A stretch of 64,000 nt of DNA from Acidobacteriota bacterium (GTDB taxonomy: Bacteria; Acidobacteriota; Terriglobia; Terriglobales; Acidobacteriaceae). The stretch is taken from NCBI GenBank assembly GCA_023410055.1, contig JAEYQK010000039.1, positions 62,001 to 126,000 of the forward strand. Reading direction: 5' to 3'. Numbering within the stretch: position 1 is the first letter of the stretch; each line of letters opens with the position of its first letter. A program made the translations under genes and the position numbers. Below, in pieces: positions 56,666-64,000 of this stretch. The notes beneath the pieces are model-generated. The model was given only the letters and a program-made list of their open reading frames with translations, had not been told where the DNA came from and ran no database searches.

Positions 56666-56700
56666 ATGGCCAGATGGCCCGATCACCCGATTGCCCGATT
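56666..56700. repeat. 35-bp inverted repeat, right copy
   Basis: Begins atggccagatggcccgatc and ends acccgattgcccgatt; reverse complement of the left copy with about six mismatches. It ends 3 bp from the stop of the minus-strand gene at 56704. Confidence 0.65.
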
Positions 56701-56703
56701 GTT

Positions 56704-57159
56704 TTACGCTGCCACTTCGGGGGGAAACAGTATTGGCTCCAGCAGAATTCTTCTTGCCCCTTCGTTGTGGATGCGCTGGTCGGCGGAATACAGTTCGGGG
56801 CTGCCCCAGCGCGAGCGCCGAATGGCGAATATCCCGCCCTCGGGCGAGGCGACGCGTGAGTTCGTCGAACCGTAGTCGTAGTGGATTGTGTGTCCTTCGA
56901 CGTCAGCACGGAGGGTCAGCGTAAGTGCGTTGTTCTTGTCTGTGATTCGAATCTCGATGTCAGACTGCCGCGTGAGAGTTGCCGAACCACCCTGCTTGTT
57001 GTACTCGGCCAGGTCACCCTCAAGATCGTGCACCAGTTGCCGCCAGCGCTGAAGCTCAGCCTGCTCGAACGCCCGTTCGCGCTCGCTTTCTGATATCTCA
57101 GACTGCCGTGAATTGATGCGGTCGCGGTACTCCTGTTCGATCCAGCCCACGTCTGTCAT
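56704..57159 (-). CDS. Hypothetical protein
   Basis: Soluble protein of 151 residues. The N-terminal half is a charged helix, probably a coiled coil (YRDRINSRQSEISESERERA, FEQAELQRWRQLVHDLEGDL). The C-terminal half is beta-rich (DIEIRITDKNNALTLTLRAD, GHTIHYDYG) and ends with ARRILLEPILFPPEVAA. I do not recognise the family. GGAGGA is immediately before the ATG. Confidence 0.65.
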   Translation of the reverse strand: MTDVGWIEQEYRDRINSRQSEISESERERAFEQAELQRWRQLVHDLEGDLAEYNKQGGSATLTRQSDIEIRITDKNNALTLTLRADVEGHTIHYDYGSTNSRVASPEGGIFAIRRSRWGSPELYSADQRIHNEGARRILLEPILFPPEVAA

Positions 57160-57224
57160 TCCTCCGAAGTAGGTTGGAGTCGCGTGGACTGGTTCCTGCT
57201 GCCTAATGCCAGCAGGAATAGAGC

Positions 57225-58238
57225 CTATTCGTGTGCTGCTCCACTCTGAACGACGACCTGTCGAATGGCGCTGATTACCAGATCAGGCCTGTCACGGTGT
57301 ATATGATGACCGCTTCCTTCGGCAACAATGCGAGTGCCACGGGACGAAAGCCTCGCCAACTCCTCTTGCATCTGTTCCCAAGACACCTCATAGCTTTTGC
57401 GCTGCTCGAAGTCCGGTTTGTTCACGCCCGGGTCGTGCGAGAGCACCACCAGCGGCATATCACCCAGCGATCCGGTTGCGCCCACCTGCCTCCGGCTCTC
57501 GTCTCCTGACTCCGTTTCCGCCAACCAGCCGGCCTTCTGCTGCATCGTGCAATCGAAGCTTCGAAAAGCAGGCTGCACGTCCCCCATCCCTTGGCCGCAC
57601 CAACCTAGATAGCGCGGAATGCCGAAAGGCATGAGCCGTTTCTGCCGGAGCACGGATTCGAGCCATGGATTTTTGCCGGCTGCTATTCGACGGTACTGCT
57701 CCGGATGACTGGAATCCACGAGCACCATACCAACAACGTCGGACGGATACAGGCTGGTGTACATCCGCGCGTGCAGACCGCCGGCCGAGTGTCCGACCAG
57801 AACAAATGGCGGTGTTACATTGGCCCTCGTTAACAGGGCGTGCAATTCCTCGGCAATCATGCGGCTTGTTCGCGGCTTTGGACTTGGTTCGCTCCACCCC
57901 AGTCCGGCGCGGTCATAGGAGCACACCCGCGTGAACTGCGCCACTCGAGGTTGCACTTTGTACCAATGCAGCCAGGTGTCGGAGAGTCCCGACTCCAAGA
58001 TGACTGTTGGCGAACCCTGTCCTATGCAGTACAAGTGCATGCGGAATCCGCCCACGTCCACCATCTCTCCCGGTGGAGGGTTAGCTCGCCGCTCCCGGGT
58101 GCTCGCGATGAATTGATATGTTGCGCCCACGCAAGCCAGGAGTATCAGAAGACACAGAACGAATGCCGCTACGTACACGGCCAGGCGCAACCAGCGTCGC
58201 CTTCCGACAGGAATTAGTGCAGCTCCAGCAGTCGTCAT
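57225..58238 (-). CDS. Alpha/beta hydrolase with N-terminal membrane anchor
   Basis: About 337 residues from ATG 58238; a GTG at 58247 is also in frame. N-terminal anchor (LAVYVAAFVLCLLILLACVG), then an alpha/beta hydrolase domain: PTVILESGLSDTWLHWYKVQ, CSYDRAGLGWSEPSP, nucleophile elbow VLVGHSAGGLHARMY, Asp segment VVLSHDPGVNKPDF and His segment EGSGHHIHRDRPD. It probably acts on a periplasmic ester or amide. A TATAAT lies 11 nt before the ATG, giving a very short 5' leader. Confidence 0.88.
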   Translation of the reverse strand: MTTAGAALIPVGRRRWLRLAVYVAAFVLCLLILLACVGATYQFIASTRERRANPPPGEMVDVGGFRMHLYCIGQGSPTVILESGLSDTWLHWYKVQPRVAQFTRVCSYDRAGLGWSEPSPKPRTSRMIAEELHALLTRANVTPPFVLVGHSAGGLHARMYTSLYPSDVVGMVLVDSSHPEQYRRIAAGKNPWLESVLRQKRLMPFGIPRYLGWCGQGMGDVQPAFRSFDCTMQQKAGWLAETESGDESRRQVGATGSLGDMPLVVLSHDPGVNKPDFEQRKSYEVSWEQMQEELARLSSRGTRIVAEGSGHHIHRDRPDLVISAIRQVVVQSGAAHE

Positions 58239-58393
58239 AGAGCGCACCCATTATATGCAGGAACGAGCAGGTAGCAATAGCCTTCTTTGTATTGGCGTTG
58301 TCGTTCCGCATCCTGCATTCGCTGGAATCGGCGAAGTGTCGATTGTCAGAAGTGGGAAATGACATTCGTCATTTCCCATATCCACAGGAAGTA

Positions 58394-58792
58394 CTATCCG
58401 GCTGGCTCGGAACCGTGATAGTGAAGCCAGCGCCATTGGCTCCCGACCCGCTGAAAGATCGCCGTGACCCGATACGGATGATGATGTCTTCCCGCAGCGC
58501 TGATTACCTCGATGTGGCAGTTGGAAAAGAGCCAGGCGACTTCGCCTATCACGTCGATATTGACCTTTTGCCAGTCGAACCCAAAGACGAAAGGTTCGCT
58601 GAAAAAGCTTTCGAAGAAAGATCGTATCTGCTGTATTCCTCGTGCCTCTGCCCCGGACTCCGCGCCAACGAAAATCGCCTCATCATCGACAAAAAGCTTC
58701 ATCATTCGGTGGAGATCTTGCTCCCGGAATGCCTTGTCGAATTCGTTCAGTACGGCAAGAATCTCCTGCTCTGCTTTCGACTCTGCTTTCAT
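58394..58792 (-). CDS. SnoaL/DUF4440-like protein
   Basis: About 132 residues from ATG 58792; the frame to 58900 overlaps mscL and is rejected. NTF2-like fold with the pattern AEQEILAVLNEFDKAFREQD, LHRMMKLFVDDEAIFVG, QIRSFFESFF and a C-terminal HHHPYRVTAIFQRVGSQWRW. Such proteins include polyketide cyclases and detoxifying or stress-response members; the activity cannot be named. It lies 14 bp downstream of mscL and is probably co-transcribed with it. Confidence 0.8.
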   Translation of the reverse strand: MKAESKAEQEILAVLNEFDKAFREQDLHRMMKLFVDDEAIFVGAESGAEARGIQQIRSFFESFFSEPFVFGFDWQKVNIDVIGEVAWLFSNCHIEVISAAGRHHHPYRVTAIFQRVGSQWRWLHYHGSEPAG

Positions 58793-58806
58793 ACCATCAT
58801 TCGTCC

Positions 58807-59202
58807 CTATTTTCCTTGTGCGACTGCCTTGGTTTGTGGCTGAGTGCAGTACTTGCAGTAGCTCGCCTGTGAAGCAATCACTTCGAGACAGTGCGGGCAT
58901 GTCTTGGTTTCCGGAGTGGGCTCGGGCTTAAGCAACATCTTGCCGATTAGAAACACCACGAAGGCTATGATCACGAAATCGACCACGGCCCCGATAAAGT
59001 CGCCCACCAAAAACTTCTGGCTTCCCACCTGCAAAAACCACTGCTTCCAATCCACCGCCGGCAGCACCAGACCGATCAATGGCATGATCAGGTCGGTGAC
59101 CAACGCCGTTACAACCTTGCCTACGGCTGCGCCCAATATAAAAGCCACTGCCAGCGCCATCACGTTATATTTCTGTAAAAACGCTTTGAACTCTTTGTAC
59201 AT
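58807..59202 (-). CDS. mscL: Large-conductance mechanosensitive channel with zinc-ribbon tail
   Basis: Opens at high membrane tension to release solutes during osmotic downshock. Two MscL helices: AVAFILGAAVGKVVTALVTD (about 18-37) and FIGAVVDFVIIAFVVFLIGK. The cytoplasmic tail (about 95-131) replaces the usual C-terminal helix with a zinc-ribbon-like pair of CxxC motifs: Cys102/Cys105 (CPHC) and Cys116/Cys119 (CKYC). SD AGGAGG is excellent. The SnoaL-like gene is next on the same transcript. Confidence 0.95.
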   Translation of the reverse strand: MYKEFKAFLQKYNVMALAVAFILGAAVGKVVTALVTDLIMPLIGLVLPAVDWKQWFLQVGSQKFLVGDFIGAVVDFVIIAFVVFLIGKMLLKPEPTPETKTCPHCLEVIASQASYCKYCTQPQTKAVAQGK

Positions 59203-59397
59203 AGCTCCTCCTAAAACTGAGGCCCGATTTATTCGACCAGTGATTTTGACACGAAACTTGCACCTGCTACATGGATTCTGGCCTGGGAGTACAGCAGAGA
59301 CGAAAATGCTCCCATTGCGGAAGCATTGTTGTAAATAGATGCGCGAAGTAGCGACTCAACAGCACAATTTGTTGGTTCGCTATCGACGATTGATGTT

Positions 59398-59431
59398 TTG
59401 GCAGATGGTAGCCTGAGTCACCATCTGCCAA
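59398..59431 (-). terminator. Hairpin after glnS
   Basis: ttggcagatggt / accatctgccaa perfect 12-bp stem with a 10-nt loop, 16 bp beyond the glnS stop on the minus strand. There is no strong T-run. Confidence 0.6.
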
Positions 59432-59446
59432 CCTTCCGGTAATCAG

Positions 59447-61174
59447 CTACTTCCTGCCGCCCTGCTTCGTTTCGATCTTGGCCCAGGTGTCCTTAAGCGC
59501 AACCGTGCGGTTGAATACAGGCTTGCCCGGCTTCGAATCCTTGTCCACGCAGAAATAGCCCAAGCGCTCAAACTGATACCGACTCAGCACGGGCGCATCC
59601 GCCAGCGACGGCTCAAGTTTCGCGTCGGAGATAATTTCCAGCGAGTTCGGATTCAGGTTCGCCGTAAAGTCCTTGCCCTCCGGCACGTCGCCCGGATTCT
59701 CTTTGCTGAAGAGATTGTCATAGATGCGAACCTCGGCATTGACCGCGTGTTCCGCACTCACCCAGTGGATCGTCGACTTCACCTTGCGCCCATCAGGCGT
59801 GTTGCCGCCGCGCGTTGCCGGATCGTATGTGCAATGCACCTCGACCACTTCACCCTTGTCGTTCTTCACGACACCAATGCAGCGAACGAGATATCCATAA
59901 CGCAACCGCACTTCGTTTCCGACGAACAATCTATGGAACTTCGGCGGCGGCACCTCGCGAAAATCGTCCTGCTCGATGTAGAGCACCTTTGAGAACGGCA
60001 CCTTGCGGGTTCCGGCGCTCGCGTCTTCCGGATTGTTTACCGCGTCCATCTGCTCGACCTGCCCCTCAGGATAGTTGTCGATGACAACCTTCAACGGACG
60101 CAGCACCGCCATCGCCCGCAGGGCGCGCTTGTTGAGGTCTTCGCGCAGGAAGTGCTCGAGCATGGCCAGCTCAATAATGCCGTTCGTCTTCGAAGCTCCA
60201 ATCGAGCGGCAGAAGTTCCGCAGGGCTTCCGGCGTGTATCCGCGGCGGCGAATACCGGCGATCGTTGGCATGCGCGGATCGTCCCACCCGCTGACGTACT
60301 TCTCGTTCACCAGTTGCAGCAGCTTGCGCTTGCTGAGCAGTGTGTACGTCAGGTTCAGCCGGTCAAACTCATACTGCATCGACGGAAAGATCCCGAGCTG
60401 TTCGATGAACCACAGATACAGCGGCCGGTGATCTTCAAACTCCAGCGTACACATCGAGTGCGTTACGTGCTCGATCGAATCCGACTGGCCGTGCGCATAG
60501 TCGTACATCGGGTAGATGCACCACTTGTTGCCCGTCCGGTGATGCTCGGCGTGCAGAATGCGGTACATCACGGGATCGCGCATATTCAGGTTCGGCGACG
60601 CCATATCGATCTTCGCCCGCAGCACGCGCGAGCCATCCGGGAACTCGCCGTTCTTCATACGCTCGAACAGATCAAGGTTCTCCTCGACGGAGCGATTGCG
60701 GTAGGGGCTGTCCTTGCCCGGTTCGGTCAGCGTGCCACGATGTTGGCGAATCTCGTCGGCCGAAAGATCGTCGACGTAGGCTTTGCCGTCCCTAATCAGC
60801 TTGATAGCCCACTCATAAAGCTGGTCGAAGTAGTCGGACGCATAGCAAAGCCTCTCCCACTCGAAGCCCAACCAGCGCACGTCTTCCATGATCGAGTCAA
60901 CGTACTCCTGCTCTTCCTTCTCGGGATTCGTATCGTCGAAGCGCAAGTTGGTCTTGCCGCCGAACTCGTCGGCCAGTCCGAAATCCAGGTGAATAGCCTT
61001 CGCGTGGCCGATATGCAAGTAGCCGTTCGGCTCAGGAGGGAAGCGCGTTTGTATCGGCGCATCTCCGTACTTCTTCGTACGAAGATCCTCAATCATGGCA
61101 TCGCGAATGAAATTAGACGGAATCGGGGCCTCGGCCGCAGCTGCCCCTGCATTGTTCTTTGTGTCTGACGTATT
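59447..61174 (-). CDS. glnS: Glutaminyl-tRNA synthetase
   Basis: Charges tRNA-Gln directly with glutamine. About 575 residues from ATG 61174 (SD AAGGAT); a longer frame reaches 61204. Class I motifs PEPNGYLHIGHAKAIHLDFG and LLSKRKLLQLV (KMSKS type). KWCIYPMYDYAHGQSDSIEH is the GlnRS-specific segment, and the C-terminal anticodon-binding beta-barrels follow (VRLRYGYLVRCIGVVKNDKG, LERLGYF-type end). Its presence with gltX in one window suggests direct Gln-tRNA formation rather than only the GatCAB route. Confidence 0.97.
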   Translation of the reverse strand, partial: NTSDTKNNAGAAAAEAPIPSNFIRDAMIEDLRTKKYGDAPIQTRFPPEPNGYLHIGHAKAIHLDFGLADEFGGKTNLRFDDTNPEKEEQEYVDSIMEDVRWLGFEWERLCYASDYFDQLYEWAIKLIRDGKAYVDDLSADEIRQHRGTLTEPGKDSPYRNRSVEENLDLFERMKNGEFPDGSRVLRAKIDMASPNLNMRDPVMYRILHAEHHRTGNKWCIYPMYDYAHGQSDSIEHVTHSMCTLEFEDHRPLYLWFIEQLGIFPSMQYEFDRLNLTYTLLSKRKLLQLVNEKYVSGWDDPRMPTIAGIRRRGYTPEALRNFCRSIGASKTNGIIELAMLEHFLREDLNKRALRAMAVLRPLKVVIDNYPEGQVEQMDAVNNPEDASAGTRKVPFSKVLYIEQDDFREVPPPKFHRLFVGNEVRLRYGYLVRCIGVVKNDKGEVVEVHCTYDPATRGGNTPDGRKVKSTIHWVSAEHAVNAEVRIYDNLFSKENPGDVPEGKDFTANLNPNSLEIISDAKLEPSLADAPVLSRYQFERLGYFCVDKDSKPGKPVFNRTVALKDTWAKIETKQGGRK

Positions 61175-61240
61175 CATATCCTTTTCTATTCTAACAACCC
61201 TCAAAGGCTAACCGCGGATTTCGCGGATGAAGCGCGGCTA

Positions 61241-61329
61241 CAGCCCCGAAGGGGCGGAATCTAATCAGCCCAGCGCGGCAGCGCTGGGTAGGAATGAGGA
61301 GGATTCTCGGGAGCCCCGGAAGGGCGGCA
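61241..61329. repeat. Cluster of GC-rich hairpin repeats upstream of glnS
   Basis: agccccgaaggggcgg (61242-61257), cccagcgcggcagcgctggg (61269-61288) and agccccggaagggcgg (61312-61327). The first and third are copies of one unit and the second is a separate palindrome. They lie between glnS and the convergently ending gene at 61330. Confidence 0.65.
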
Positions 61330-61770
61330 CTAACCCTTCCTTCTGATCGAGACAAGCTTTCCGCCGGATGCTCCTGCTGCCTTCCCCGGATACGGCTCTT
61401 TGCCGCTCAACCACGCTCGGAACTTCCCCACATTCTCAAGCGTGAGCGGATAATTCACCTCTGGGCACGACCAGTCCGCGATCACGTTCGCGAGCAGATC
61501 GTCTTCATCTCCGTCCCAAATGAACCTGTCTGAGGCCTCGAGCGCAAAGCCAATTGTGGCAAGTGCCTGTGGCGGAAGCTCGCCCGACAGAACCGCATCA
61601 CACAGCGAGATCAGCTTCGGGCGCGTCACAGCAAATTCCTCTCCCATGTCCTTGATCTTGATTACGGTCTCGATCTTGTTGACTCGTCTCTCGGATCCGC
61701 CTACGTCCTTGGCAAGCTTCGCAGCGCTTACTTCTCCCGCAAAGAATCGCTTTAGGATTTCCTCACGCAT
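61330..61770 (-). CDS. Hypothetical protein
   Basis: Soluble protein of 146 residues: an N-terminal helix-turn-helix-like part (MREEILKRFFAGEVSAAKLA, GGSERRVNKIETVIKIK), then an acidic middle (RFIWDGDEDDLLANVIADW) and a C-terminal part with YPLTLENVGKFRAWLSGKE. I do not recognise the family. SD GGGAG. It is divergent from the CYTH gene. Confidence 0.65.
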   Translation of the reverse strand: MREEILKRFFAGEVSAAKLAKDVGGSERRVNKIETVIKIKDMGEEFAVTRPKLISLCDAVLSGELPPQALATIGFALEASDRFIWDGDEDDLLANVIADWSCPEVNYPLTLENVGKFRAWLSGKEPYPGKAAGASGGKLVSIRRKG

Positions 61771-61853
61771 GGAATTGCTCCCGGAAACTTCTGGTCAACC
61801 ATTCTACGCTGGGAACAGTTTGATGAACGGCGTTGTACCATTTCTCTGATCCC

Positions 61854-62369
61854 ATGCCCTCGAACATAGAAATCAAAGCCGTCCTGAAGAACCGTCCCGC
61901 CGTCGAAGCCGTCGCCGCTCGCCTCGCCAACCACGGACCCGAGCTCATCCAGCAGGAAGACATCTTCTTCAATTGCGACGGCGCGCGACTGAAACTCCGC
62001 ATTCTCGGGCCCGATCGCGGTGAATTGATTCGCTACCAGCGTGACAACGTCGCCGAGACCCGTCGTTCTCGCTACCTGATCGCCCGCACTTCCGACCCGC
62101 GCGTACTCCTTGACATACTCACGCAAACCCTCGGCACCGCCGGCATCGTCCGCAAAGCCCGCACGCTTTACTTGGTCGGCCAGACCCGTGTCCACCTCGA
62201 TCAAGTCGAAAGCCTCGGCGATTTCCTCGAACTCGAAGTCGTCATGCGCGACGGCCAGTCAGAAGAAGAAGGCAAGCGCATCGCGGAAGACCTGTTGTCG
62301 AAATTCGGAGTCGCTAAAGATGACCTGCTGGCCGAGGCGTATGTGGATTTGTTGGTCCAGAAGAGCTGA
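61854..62369 (+). CDS. CYTH-domain protein (class IV adenylate cyclase-like)
   Basis: About 171 residues from ATG 61854. The beta-tunnel CYTH fold starts with NIEIKAVLKN (the ExExK motif as EIK), followed by EDIFFNCDGARLKLRI, GELIRYQRD, RKARTLYLVGQTRVHLDQV and FLELEVVM. These residues form the triphosphate-binding tunnel with two metal-ligand acidic clusters. Relatives are AC2-type adenylate cyclases and thiamine triphosphatases; bacterial stand-alone members mostly hydrolyse triphosphates, so either role is possible. Confidence 0.9.
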   Translation: MPSNIEIKAVLKNRPAVEAVAARLANHGPELIQQEDIFFNCDGARLKLRILGPDRGELIRYQRDNVAETRRSRYLIARTSDPRVLLDILTQTLGTAGIVRKARTLYLVGQTRVHLDQVESLGDFLELEVVMRDGQSEEEGKRIAEDLLSKFGVAKDDLLAEAYVDLLVQKS

Positions 62370-62487
62370 TCGTCGGTCCCGGAAACCGTGTCAACGTGAT
62401 GCGCTTTTGCGCGTGAAAGAGAAAATCGTTATTCATCTTGTGCTTGGGTGGGAAGAACCGTCAAAGCACACTCGGGTTGCTCTGGCT

Positions 62488-62570
62488 GGTCCCGGAGGGA
62501 CCTTTCTAACTTAGCCCCGGACGGAAGTCCGGGGTATCGTCGCCAAGAGAACCCGAAGTGCCGTAGGCAC
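62488..62570. repeat. Series of three short palindromes between the CYTH gene and gltX
   Basis: ggtcccggagggacc (62488-62502), ccccggacggaagtccgggg (62515-62534) and gtgccgtaggcac (62558-62570). They are distinct hairpins in a row, like the composite after isocitrate lyase, and lie between convergent genes, so they may help terminate both. Confidence 0.65.
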
Positions 62571-62595
62571 GCCCGAGCTCCGCGTTGAATGTTTT

Positions 62596-64000
62596 CTACT
62601 GCAGCTTCGAGATTGCCTGCTCGATGCGCTGCAGGGTCTTCTCTTTTCCGAGAACTTCGAGTGTCTCGAACAGCGGCGGGGCGTTCTTCCGCCCGCACAC
62701 GGCCACGCGGATCGGCTGGAACATCTGTCCCGCCTTCAGGCCCATGTCTTGCGCCGCCGCGCGTAACGCATCATTCAGAGGGTCGTGCTTGAACTCGACG
62801 GTGGCAAGCACCTCGCGCGCCTTCTTCAGCGCGTTGAGGGCCATCGTCAGATCGCCTTTCTGCGGCACCAGTTCGGCGGTGTCATACGGCGCAAGCTGAT
62901 CGACGAAGAAGAAATCAGCGGCCGTCAGCACGTCGCGCAGGAACTTGATGCGCTCGCGGATGAGCGGCGTGATGTGCAGCATGTACTCGGGCGAGACTTG
63001 GTATCCGGCTTCGCGCACGATCGGCAGCAGCTGATCGCAAAGTTGCTCGACCGGCAACGCGCGGATGTGCTCGGCATTGAGCCACACGGCCTTCGGATCG
63101 AAGGTTTCTTCGGGATACGAAGCCGTAGCTCCGGACTCCAGTCCGGCGGGAACATCTTTGAAGTTCACCACGGCGTTCGAGCGATTGATGCCTTCGAGCG
63201 TGAACAGGTCCGTTAGCTCCTTCAGCGACATCTGCTCTTTGTCGTTCTTCGGCGACCAGCCGAGCAGCGACAGGAAGTTGATGAACGCCTCGGGCAGAAA
63301 GCCTGCGTCGCGATAGGTCGTGACGCTGACCACCGGTCCGTGTTTGCGCTTCGAGAGCTTCGTTCCGTCCGGCGCGACCAGCAGCGGCAAGTGCGCAAAC
63401 TGCGGCGGCTGGAAACCGGCGGCCTCGAAGATCAATACGTGCTTGAACGTGTTCGAGAGGTGGTCCTGACCGCGAATGATGTGGCTGATGCGCAAGTCCG
63501 CGTCATCAGCGCAAGAGGCCAGGTGATACGTCGGCATCTTGTCCGAGCGCAGCAACGCGAAGTCCTCGATGTCGGCCGTGGACTTGGCATTGTCGCCGTA
63601 AACCGCGTCGGTGAAGCGAACGATGCGCTCAGTGTCGCGCGGAACTTTGAAGCGCAACGCGAACGGCTCCCCGGCGGCTGCGCGGCGATCGCTCTCTTCG
63701 CGCGGCATGTTGCGCATCTCTGCGTTGAACAGCCACGTCCCCTGTGGACCGGACTGCTCGCTGTCCTCTCCGCGCGCCGGCGTGAAGTCGCGATAAGCGA
63801 GGCCCTTCTGGAAGATCCCTTCGGCCATCTGGCGATGCAGGGCCAGCCGCTCGGACTGCTTGTACTCTTCGTCCCAGCCGAGGCCGAGCCACTTCAGGCC
63901 TTCGAAGATCGAGTTGACCGAAGCCTCTGTATTGCGCTCGACGTCGGTATCGTCCAGGCGCAGAACCATCGTGCCGCCATTGTGGCGCGCATAGAGCCAG
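62596..64000 (-). CDS. gltX: Glutamyl-tRNA synthetase (N-terminus beyond window)
   Basis: Charges tRNA-Glu with glutamate. The frame is open to the right edge, where residues WLYARHNGG precede LRLDDTD, the normal position about 30 residues after the start, so the HIGH motif lies outside the window. Visible motifs: class I GTKLSKRKHG (KMSKS type), FLPEAFINFLSLLGWSPK and the C-terminal anticodon-binding helices ending in RIEQAISKLQ. Between VNFKDVPAG and FDPKAVWL is an inserted segment (AGLESGATASYPEE) whose DNA is a palindromic interspersed repeat (63125-63147, copy at 14046). A downstream repeat cluster separates it from the CYTH gene. Confidence 0.95.
   Translation of the reverse strand, partial: WLYARHNGGTMVLRLDDTDVERNTEASVNSIFEGLKWLGLGWDEEYKQSERLALHRQMAEGIFQKGLAYRDFTPARGEDSEQSGPQGTWLFNAEMRNMPREESDRRAAAGEPFALRFKVPRDTERIVRFTDAVYGDNAKSTADIEDFALLRSDKMPTYHLASCADDADLRISHIIRGQDHLSNTFKHVLIFEAAGFQPPQFAHLPLLVAPDGTKLSKRKHGPVVSVTTYRDAGFLPEAFINFLSLLGWSPKNDKEQMSLKELTDLFTLEGINRSNAVVNFKDVPAGLESGATASYPEETFDPKAVWLNAEHIRALPVEQLCDQLLPIVREAGYQVSPEYMLHITPLIRERIKFLRDVLTAADFFFVDQLAPYDTAELVPQKGDLTMALNALKKAREVLATVEFKHDPLNDALRAAAQDMGLKAGQMFQPIRVAVCGRKNAPPLFETLEVLGKEKTLQRIEQAISKLQ
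63125..63147. repeat. Interspersed palindrome inside gltX
   Basis: On the minus strand it reads gccggactggagtccggagc followed by tac, matching the intergenic element at 14046-14069 with one mismatch. It keeps the gltX frame and encodes AGLESGAT. Confidence 0.75.

Noticed and set aside
1..64000. CRISPR arrays, rRNA or tRNA genes, prophage or insertion sequences
   Set aside because: No regularly spaced identical repeats, no conserved rRNA or tRNA stretches, and no integrase, transposase or phage structural genes were seen.

Overview
The window looks like ordinary chromosome from an Acidobacteriota bacterium, probably of the Terriglobia/Koribacter type. This is inference from gene content and repeat style, because there is no rRNA in the window. 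The evidence is high GC, a diderm envelope (LptD), a DUF1385 gene directly before prfA, many exported proteins and a dense scatter of short palindromic repeats between genes. I see no prophage, insertion sequence, CRISPR array, tRNA or rRNA.

Layout. 0-9 kb: a truncated hypothetical, a DUF2207 membrane protein, an exported TldD/TldE-like pair, a tandem-domain ThyX and a LolA-like exported protein. 9-23 kb: ATP-dependent DNA ligase, DUF1385-prfA, a Tat-exported GH51 arabinofuranosidase, two tandem APC transporters with Usp-like tails, a phosphoesterase and an RDD protein. 23-33 kb: lptD, larE, a HigBA-like toxin-antitoxin pair, a DnaC-like ATPase, isocitrate lyase, a HOD/QDO-like hydrolase, a Met/His-rich exported protein and HU. 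33-38 kb is the most accessory-looking part: three small unrelated minus-strand genes, each followed by a copy of a 34-bp bipartite repeat, then a redoxin-like protein, an SRPBCC-like protein and gene-poor sequence. 38-48 kb: a polytopic membrane protein, DUF4142, an exported MBL-fold hydrolase, MATE, a PfkB kinase, small peptides coupled to a CPBP protease, an esterase, a YdeI-like protein, rpmB, FKBP and RidA. 48-64 kb: a HEAT-repeat protein, a YjdF/TauE/DUF1634 membrane operon, a YsnF-like protein, Rel (ppGpp), a four-helix-bundle gene framed by inverted repeats, further hydrolases, mscL with a zinc ribbon, glnS, a CYTH protein and gltX (cut by the right edge).

Most genes are housekeeping or envelope functions in short transcription units. 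The translation theme (prfA, rpmB, glnS, gltX, rel) is spread out rather than operonic. No single large new system stands out. The strongest unexplained signals are: palindromic interspersed repeats inserted in frame in the DNA ligase and gltX genes and overlapping the start of the DUF2207 gene; the 34-bp bipartite repeat behind three consecutive small genes; a four-helix-bundle gene inside a 35-bp inverted repeat; several genes whose -10-like box lies 5-6 nt before the ATG (leaderless candidates); and a small exported peptide translationally coupled to a CPBP protease.
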